A stretch of 64,000 bases of DNA, taken from the NCBI GenBank assembly GCA_903877125.1, contig CAIRCM010000167.1, forward strand, positions 1 to 64,000, given 5' to 3'. The translations under genes were made by a program, and so were the position numbers. The notes under the pieces are model-generated. The model was not told where the DNA came from and did not search any database. It was given only the letters and a program-made list of their open reading frames with translations. Below, piece by piece: positions 59,324 to 64,000 of this stretch; within the stretch, counting starts at the first letter, position 1; every line of letters starts with the position of its first letter. Origin of the DNA: an uncultured Acetobacteraceae bacterium. Its GTDB lineage: Bacteria > Pseudomonadota > Alphaproteobacteria > Acetobacterales > Acetobacteraceae.

Positions 59324-60700
59324 GTGGAACATACTGGAGCCAATCCCCATACGCGCGGCGTCGCGGAATTTGTTTCGGGTCTGCGGTATGAAGCGATTCC
59401 AGGGGCGGTGCGGGACCGGATCAAGCTGCTGATCCTGGATTCGTTCGGATGTGCGCTGTATGGCGCCGATCTGCCGTGGAGCAAGATTCTAATCGATACG
59501 CTTTCGGGGTTGGACAGCACGGCGGCGGTGGGTCTGTGGGGGACCGGGCGGAAGCTGTCGGCACCGCATGCGGCGCTGGTGAACGGGACGCTGGTGCAAA
59601 GTTTCGAACTCGACGACGTGCATCGCCAGGGGGTGCTGCATGTGGGCGCGGTGGTGCTGCCGGCGCTGTGCGCGGTGGCGGAGCTGAACCCCGGCATGTC
59701 GGGGCGGGATTTTTTGACGGCGGCGGTTGCGGGGTATGAGATCGGGCCGCGCGTGGGCATTTGCATGGGGCAGGAGCATATCGGGCAGGGCTGGCATTCC
59801 GGCGCGACGTTGGGGGTGTTTTCGGCGGGCGCGGGGGCGGCGCGGGGTTTGGGGCTGGATGCCGAACGGACGGTGCATGCGCTGGGGATCGCCGGCACGC
59901 AGTCGGCGGGGCTGATGGCGGCGCAGTATGGGGCGATGGTGAAACGGATGCATGCGGGGCGTTCGTCGCAAAGCGGGCTTTATGGGGCGCTGCTTGCGTC
60001 GAAGGGGTTCACCGGCATCGAGGACGTGTTCGAGAGTCCCTATGGCGGGTTCTGTTCGACGTTTTCGCGGTCCGAGGATCGTTTCAATCTGGCGGAGCTG
60101 ACGAGCGAGCTTGGGGAGCGGTTCGAGACGTTGCGGATATCGCTGAAGATGTATTCCTGCGTGGGGTCGAATCATACCACGTTGGATTCGATCCGGGAGA
60201 TGCAGGCGCGCCGACCGTTCGGGGCGGACGATATCGATCATATCGTGGTGTATGGGTCGCAGGTGACGGTGGATCATTGCGGCTGGAAATATATTCCGAA
60301 CGGCGTGACGTCGGCGCAGTTGAATCTGCGTTACTGCGTGGCGACGCTGCTGCTGGAAAACGAGGTGTTCGTCGATCAGTTCGCCGATGCGGTGCTGGAC
60401 GATCCGCGACGGATCGCGTTGGCGGAGAAGGTGGAGGTTTTGCATGACCCCGCGATCACCGCTCGGGGTTCGCGGTTCCGGCACGCTGTTCGGGTGGAGG
60501 TCCATTTGAAGGATGGCACGCGGCTGGACGAGCAGCGGGACGCGCCGCGGGCCTTCGCGTCGGACAACGACATCGTGAACAAGTTCCGCAATCTCGCGGG
60601 TCATCGGTTCGATGCGAAGCGGGTGGACCGGCTGGTGGAGCTGGTGCTGGGTCTGGAGTCGCTGCCGAATGTGGGTGTGTTGATCGAGGCGCTGCGGTAA
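59324..60700 (+). CDS. MmgE/PrpD family protein
   Basis: LILDSFGCALYGADLPWSKI, LVNGTLVQSFELDDVHRQGVLHVGAVVLPALCAVAE, KMYSCVGSNHTTLDSI. Confidence 0.93.
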   Translation: MEHTGANPHTRGVAEFVSGLRYEAIPGAVRDRIKLLILDSFGCALYGADLPWSKILIDTLSGLDSTAAVGLWGTGRKLSAPHAALVNGTLVQSFELDDVHRQGVLHVGAVVLPALCAVAELNPGMSGRDFLTAAVAGYEIGPRVGICMGQEHIGQGWHSGATLGVFSAGAGAARGLGLDAERTVHALGIAGTQSAGLMAAQYGAMVKRMHAGRSSQSGLYGALLASKGFTGIEDVFESPYGGFCSTFSRSEDRFNLAELTSELGERFETLRISLKMYSCVGSNHTTLDSIREMQARRPFGADDIDHIVVYGSQVTVDHCGWKYIPNGVTSAQLNLRYCVATLLLENEVFVDQFADAVLDDPRRIALAEKVEVLHDPAITARGSRFRHAVRVEVHLKDGTRLDEQRDAPRAFASDNDIVNKFRNLAGHRFDAKRVDRLVELVLGLESLPNVGVLIEALR

Positions 60701-60781
60701 TCGGTTGGGTTCCGCGCGTCGGCGCCTTGCCGATCGGGAGGGTGGCGATATGATCGTGGGAACAAACGATAGGAGCCTGCC

Positions 60782-61690
60782 GTGCCTTATTTGCGCGTCG
60801 TGAACTGGAACCCGGGCGCGGAAGGCGGTGGGCGGGACGCGGCACTCGACCAGACGGTCGGACAGATCAACGCCGCCACGGCGATGCTCGCCGCCCCGCA
60901 AAACGTTGCTGTGCAGGCGATCGCGATTCAGGAGGCGAACCAGGGGACAAATGGCGACATCTTCACGATGTTAGCCGCCCAGGCTGGCGTGGCGGGGACG
61001 ACGTTCGAGCATTTCACCCGTTATCATATTTCAGAACACCATGTGGCCCAGGCCGGAAGGGTTGGCCGGTCGAAGGGCTATATCGTTGCACTTCGGACCG
61101 GCGGCGCATCCCCAGTTGTGCCGGTCGCGCCGGCGGCGAACATGATCGGTGGCTATTCAGGAGCCGGCCCGCTCTACAGAATCGACCTTGGTAACGATCC
61201 TGGTGCGAACGCCGCGGTCATCGCGAACAGCGCCTATGGAACGCCGGCGCGCGCCGCGCTCACCAGTGCGCTGCGGAATACGCGCTGGCCGGTATTCACC
61301 TGCTTCACCGTGGGTGGCGTCAACGTTGTGTTCGTGACCGTGCATCTCGATCTGCGGGCCAACTGGCAGGGTGCGGCTGTGTTGCACAACCCCTGGAGGC
61401 AAGGCCTCAAGGAATGTATCGGTATCATGTTTCAAAGCAGCACTTGGTACGCGAACGCGACAGCATGGATCGCCGGCGGCGGCGCGATCGTGCTATCGGG
61501 CGACCTGAACGCGAGCGCGGTGGAAATTGGCCATGCCGGTATCCTGCCCGCCTTCGACGGAACGAACGATAATTTGTGCCACATCCTGGCCGAATCCACA
61601 GCCGCGGGCGGGGCCAATGTGCACAACGACTGGGCCGAGGTGCAGAATTTCCCGCCGCACCACATTCTGACGTCCGGCGTGCAATGGTGA
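60782..61690 (+). CDS. Endonuclease/exonuclease/phosphatase (EEP)-superfamily-like protein
   Basis: LRVVNWNPG, AIAIQEAN, VFVTVHLDLRAN, IVLSGDLNAS, PPHHILTSG; GTG start. Confidence 0.62.
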   Translation: MPYLRVVNWNPGAEGGGRDAALDQTVGQINAATAMLAAPQNVAVQAIAIQEANQGTNGDIFTMLAAQAGVAGTTFEHFTRYHISEHHVAQAGRVGRSKGYIVALRTGGASPVVPVAPAANMIGGYSGAGPLYRIDLGNDPGANAAVIANSAYGTPARAALTSALRNTRWPVFTCFTVGGVNVVFVTVHLDLRANWQGAAVLHNPWRQGLKECIGIMFQSSTWYANATAWIAGGGAIVLSGDLNASAVEIGHAGILPAFDGTNDNLCHILAESTAAGGANVHNDWAEVQNFPPHHILTSGVQW

Positions 61691-61757
61691 GCATTCGGGC
61701 TGTGCCTCTGGTCAAGGCTGCCGCCCCCGCCTAACCTCCCGGGCCCAGGGAGGAACC

Positions 61758-62783
61758 ATGACGATTTCGATCACCCGCCGCGCGTTCACGACCGCTGTTG
61801 CCGCGAGCACGGCGTTCCCCGCTTTGGCCGATACCGCGGCGCTGGAAGCCGAGGCTCGGAAGGAAGGCTCGCTGACCTGGTATATCGCGCAGGTCGACTC
61901 GGAGACAGCCGAGCAGATGGGGCGGGCGTTTACGGCGCAGTTTCCGGGGATCAAGGTTTCGGTGATCCGGACGACGGGCCAGGTGGCATACGAGCGTCTG
62001 TCGCAGGATTTGAAGAACAACGCGCCGCAATGCGACGTGTTCAGCACGACCGACATGGCGCATATGCCGGCGTTGATAAAGCGCAACGCACTGGCGCATT
62101 ACGTGCCGGAGAACGCGGCGTTCATGGCGCCGGCTTTTCAGGGTTTGGGCGATCCGGGGTACGACTATCCCAGCACCTCCACCCTGATGCTGATGATCTA
62201 CAACAGCCAGCGGGTGAAGCCGGAGGAAGCGCCGAAGACCTGGACGGATCTGCTCGATCCGAAGTGGAAGGGGCGTTGCGCGTTCGGGCATCCGGCGTTC
62301 AGCGGGTATGTCGGGGTTTGGACAGTGGCGATGCGGCGGCTGTACGGGTGGGCGTTTTTCGAGAAGCTGGCGAAGAACAATCCGCGGATCGGGCGTTCGG
62401 GCAACGATCCGATCACGCTGATCAACGCGGGGGAATGCGTGGTGGGTCTCGGGCCGCTGGGGACTTCGCTGCAGACGCAGGACAAGGGCAACCCGATCGG
62501 GATCGTGTATCCGGCGGATGGTTCGGTGTTGTGCATCGGTCCGTCGGCGGTGCTGGCCAATGCGCCGCATCCGAATGCCGCGCGGCTGTTCGCGAATTGG
62601 CTGATGAGCATCGATTTCGCCAAGATCTGCGCCGAGGCGCGCATCGATTCGGTGCGGGCCGAGGTGCCGCCGAAGACGGGGGCGAAGCCTCTTTCGGAGC
62701 TCAAGCTGCTGAAGGTCAGCACGGCGGAGCTGATGAAAGAGGTGCCGGAGGTGATCGAGCAGTGGCGCGATACATTCATATAG
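61758..62783 (+). CDS. ABC transporter substrate-binding protein (Fe3+/putrescine-type periplasmic binding protein)
   Basis: Tat-like N-terminus TRRAFTTAVAASTAFPALA; GSLTWYIAQVDSETAEQMGRAFTAQFPGIKVSVIRTTGQVAYERLSQ; followed by permease. Confidence 0.9.
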   Translation: MTISITRRAFTTAVAASTAFPALADTAALEAEARKEGSLTWYIAQVDSETAEQMGRAFTAQFPGIKVSVIRTTGQVAYERLSQDLKNNAPQCDVFSTTDMAHMPALIKRNALAHYVPENAAFMAPAFQGLGDPGYDYPSTSTLMLMIYNSQRVKPEEAPKTWTDLLDPKWKGRCAFGHPAFSGYVGVWTVAMRRLYGWAFFEKLAKNNPRIGRSGNDPITLINAGECVVGLGPLGTSLQTQDKGNPIGIVYPADGSVLCIGPSAVLANAPHPNAARLFANWLMSIDFAKICAEARIDSVRAEVPPKTGAKPLSELKLLKVSTAELMKEVPEVIEQWRDTFI

Positions 62784-62796
62784 GGTGCGCCACGGC

Positions 62797-64000
62797 ATGA
62801 GCACGACAACGAAAAGCCTGCGGACGCGGTCGTTCGACCCGCTGATCTTCCTGTGGATCGTGCTGGCGGCGGCGCTGGTGTTCCTGGTGGTGAACCCGTT
62901 GTTCCAACTGGTGCACACCAGCCTGCAGGAAGTGGATACCGGCGCGTTCACGCTGATGAACTACGTCAGGGCCTATTCCAAGCCGCGGTATCTGGTGGCG
63001 ATGTGGAACTCGATCCGTTTGGGTTTCACGGTGACGGCGCTGTGTCTGGCGTTCGCCGTGCCGATGGCCTGGGCGGTGTCGCGCACGAACATGCCGTGCA
63101 AGGGTCTGGTGCGGATGCTGGTGCTGGGCGCGTTCATCACGCCGCCCTATCTTGGTGCGATCGGCTGGATTCTTTTGGCGGGGCCGAACTCGGGCTGGCT
63201 CAACCGGATCTGGGTGGGGCTGACGGGGGCGTCGGAGGGGTTGTTCGACATCTACACCTTCAACGGGCTGGCGTTTAACATCGCGGTGTATTCATTTCCG
63301 TATATCTTCATCTTCACGTCGACGGCGCTGGAGCTTGTGTCGTCGGAGATGGAGGACGCGGCGAACATCCTTGGCGCGGGGGTGATTCGCACGACGTTGC
63401 GGGTGACGCTGCCGATGGTGCTGCCGGCGATTCTGGGCGGGGCGATCATTACATTCCTGGAGGCGATCGCGCTGTTCGGCTCCCCGGCGTTGATCGCGAT
63501 TCCCGCGCGTTTCAATGTGGTTACCACGCAATTGTTGCAATTTTTCAGCCAGCCGATCCAGGTGGAGGTCGCTGCGGCGTATGCGGTTCCGCTGCTGTTG
63601 ATCACGGTGGTGCTGTTTGGGCTGCAGCGCTGGCTGGTGCGCCGGCGCGGGTTTGTGGCGTTGACCGGCAAGGGCGGGGAGCGGCGGATCATGGAGATCG
63701 GCCCGTGGCGCTATGTCATGCTGGCGTATTCATTGTTTGTCCTCTCGTTGTCTGTTGTTCTGCCTTATATTGTTCTGGGGCAGGCTGCTTTGGCGAAGGC
63801 GTGGGGTAGAGGGTTCGCCTGGGACAACGTCACGTTGCACAATTTCCGTTATCTCCTGTTCCAGCACGAAACGGCGGGGCAGTCGGTTATCAACAGTTTC
63901 ACTTATGCCGGGGCGGCGGCGTGCATCGCGATCGTGCTGGGGCTTTCGATCGCCTATATCGTCAGCCGTCGTCTGCTGCCGTACGCGGGGATTCTGTCGT
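62797..64000 (+). CDS. Fe3+-type ABC transporter permease (truncated by window edge)
   Basis: Multiple TM segments; EMEDAANILGAGVIRTTLRVTLPMVLPAILGG EAA loop; open to the window end. Confidence 0.88.
   Translation, partial: MSTTTKSLRTRSFDPLIFLWIVLAAALVFLVVNPLFQLVHTSLQEVDTGAFTLMNYVRAYSKPRYLVAMWNSIRLGFTVTALCLAFAVPMAWAVSRTNMPCKGLVRMLVLGAFITPPYLGAIGWILLAGPNSGWLNRIWVGLTGASEGLFDIYTFNGLAFNIAVYSFPYIFIFTSTALELVSSEMEDAANILGAGVIRTTLRVTLPMVLPAILGGAIITFLEAIALFGSPALIAIPARFNVVTTQLLQFFSQPIQVEVAAAYAVPLLLITVVLFGLQRWLVRRRGFVALTGKGGERRIMEIGPWRYVMLAYSLFVLSLSVVLPYIVLGQAALAKAWGRGFAWDNVTLHNFRYLLFQHETAGQSVINSFTYAGAAACIAIVLGLSIAYIVSRRLLPYAGILS

Noticed and set aside
59489-60901. 470-aa minus-strand ORF
   Set aside because: Antisense to MmgE/PrpD with Arg/His/Pro-rich shadow composition
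1-64000. CRISPR arrays, rRNA operons, prophage or complete IS elements
   Set aside because: No regularly spaced direct repeats, no rRNA-like sequence, no transposase or integrase ORF, no phage structural genes were seen

Overview
The window is about 64 kb of high-GC chromosomal DNA. Gene content looks like an alphaproteobacterium, probably Rhodospirillales/Acetobacteraceae (inference). Core genes: lon (partial), clpX, clpP, tig, tRNA-Leu(UAG), ftsK, cfa, dnaB, alr, an MlaE-type permease, hisC, hisG, dksA, speD and speE. A flagellar/chemotaxis region spans about 38.2-53.3 kb (flgN-like, flgJ-N, flgI, fliX, flgH/A/G/F, fliL, fliM, DUF6468-like, motE-like, cheY, cheZ, a large TPR-like protein). 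It is interrupted by an MFS + PhyH pair. Accessory and catabolic content: a TRAP transporter, SDR, LLM oxidoreductases, 2-hydroxyacid dehydrogenases, an aconitase-family large/small pair next to an ICL/PEP-mutase-family lyase and MmgE/PrpD, and an Fe3+-type ABC transporter. More unusual items are: (1) a TIR-domain/TM/beta-propeller-like protein that keeps a putative NADase glutamate; (2) two uncharacterised paralogous proteins at 32.6 and 59.1 kb that share the same promoter-to-ATG geometry, suggesting leaderless transcription; (3) a 102-bp dispersed MITE-like element, two copies, with inverted termini; (4) a FitAB-type toxin-antitoxin pair next to a PD-(D/E)XK-like pseudogene that has lost its core; (5) three separate genes with apparent -1 frameshifts; (6) strong sigma-54-type promoters for flgF and flgI. 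All homology statements come from recognising protein motifs by eye. No database search was run.
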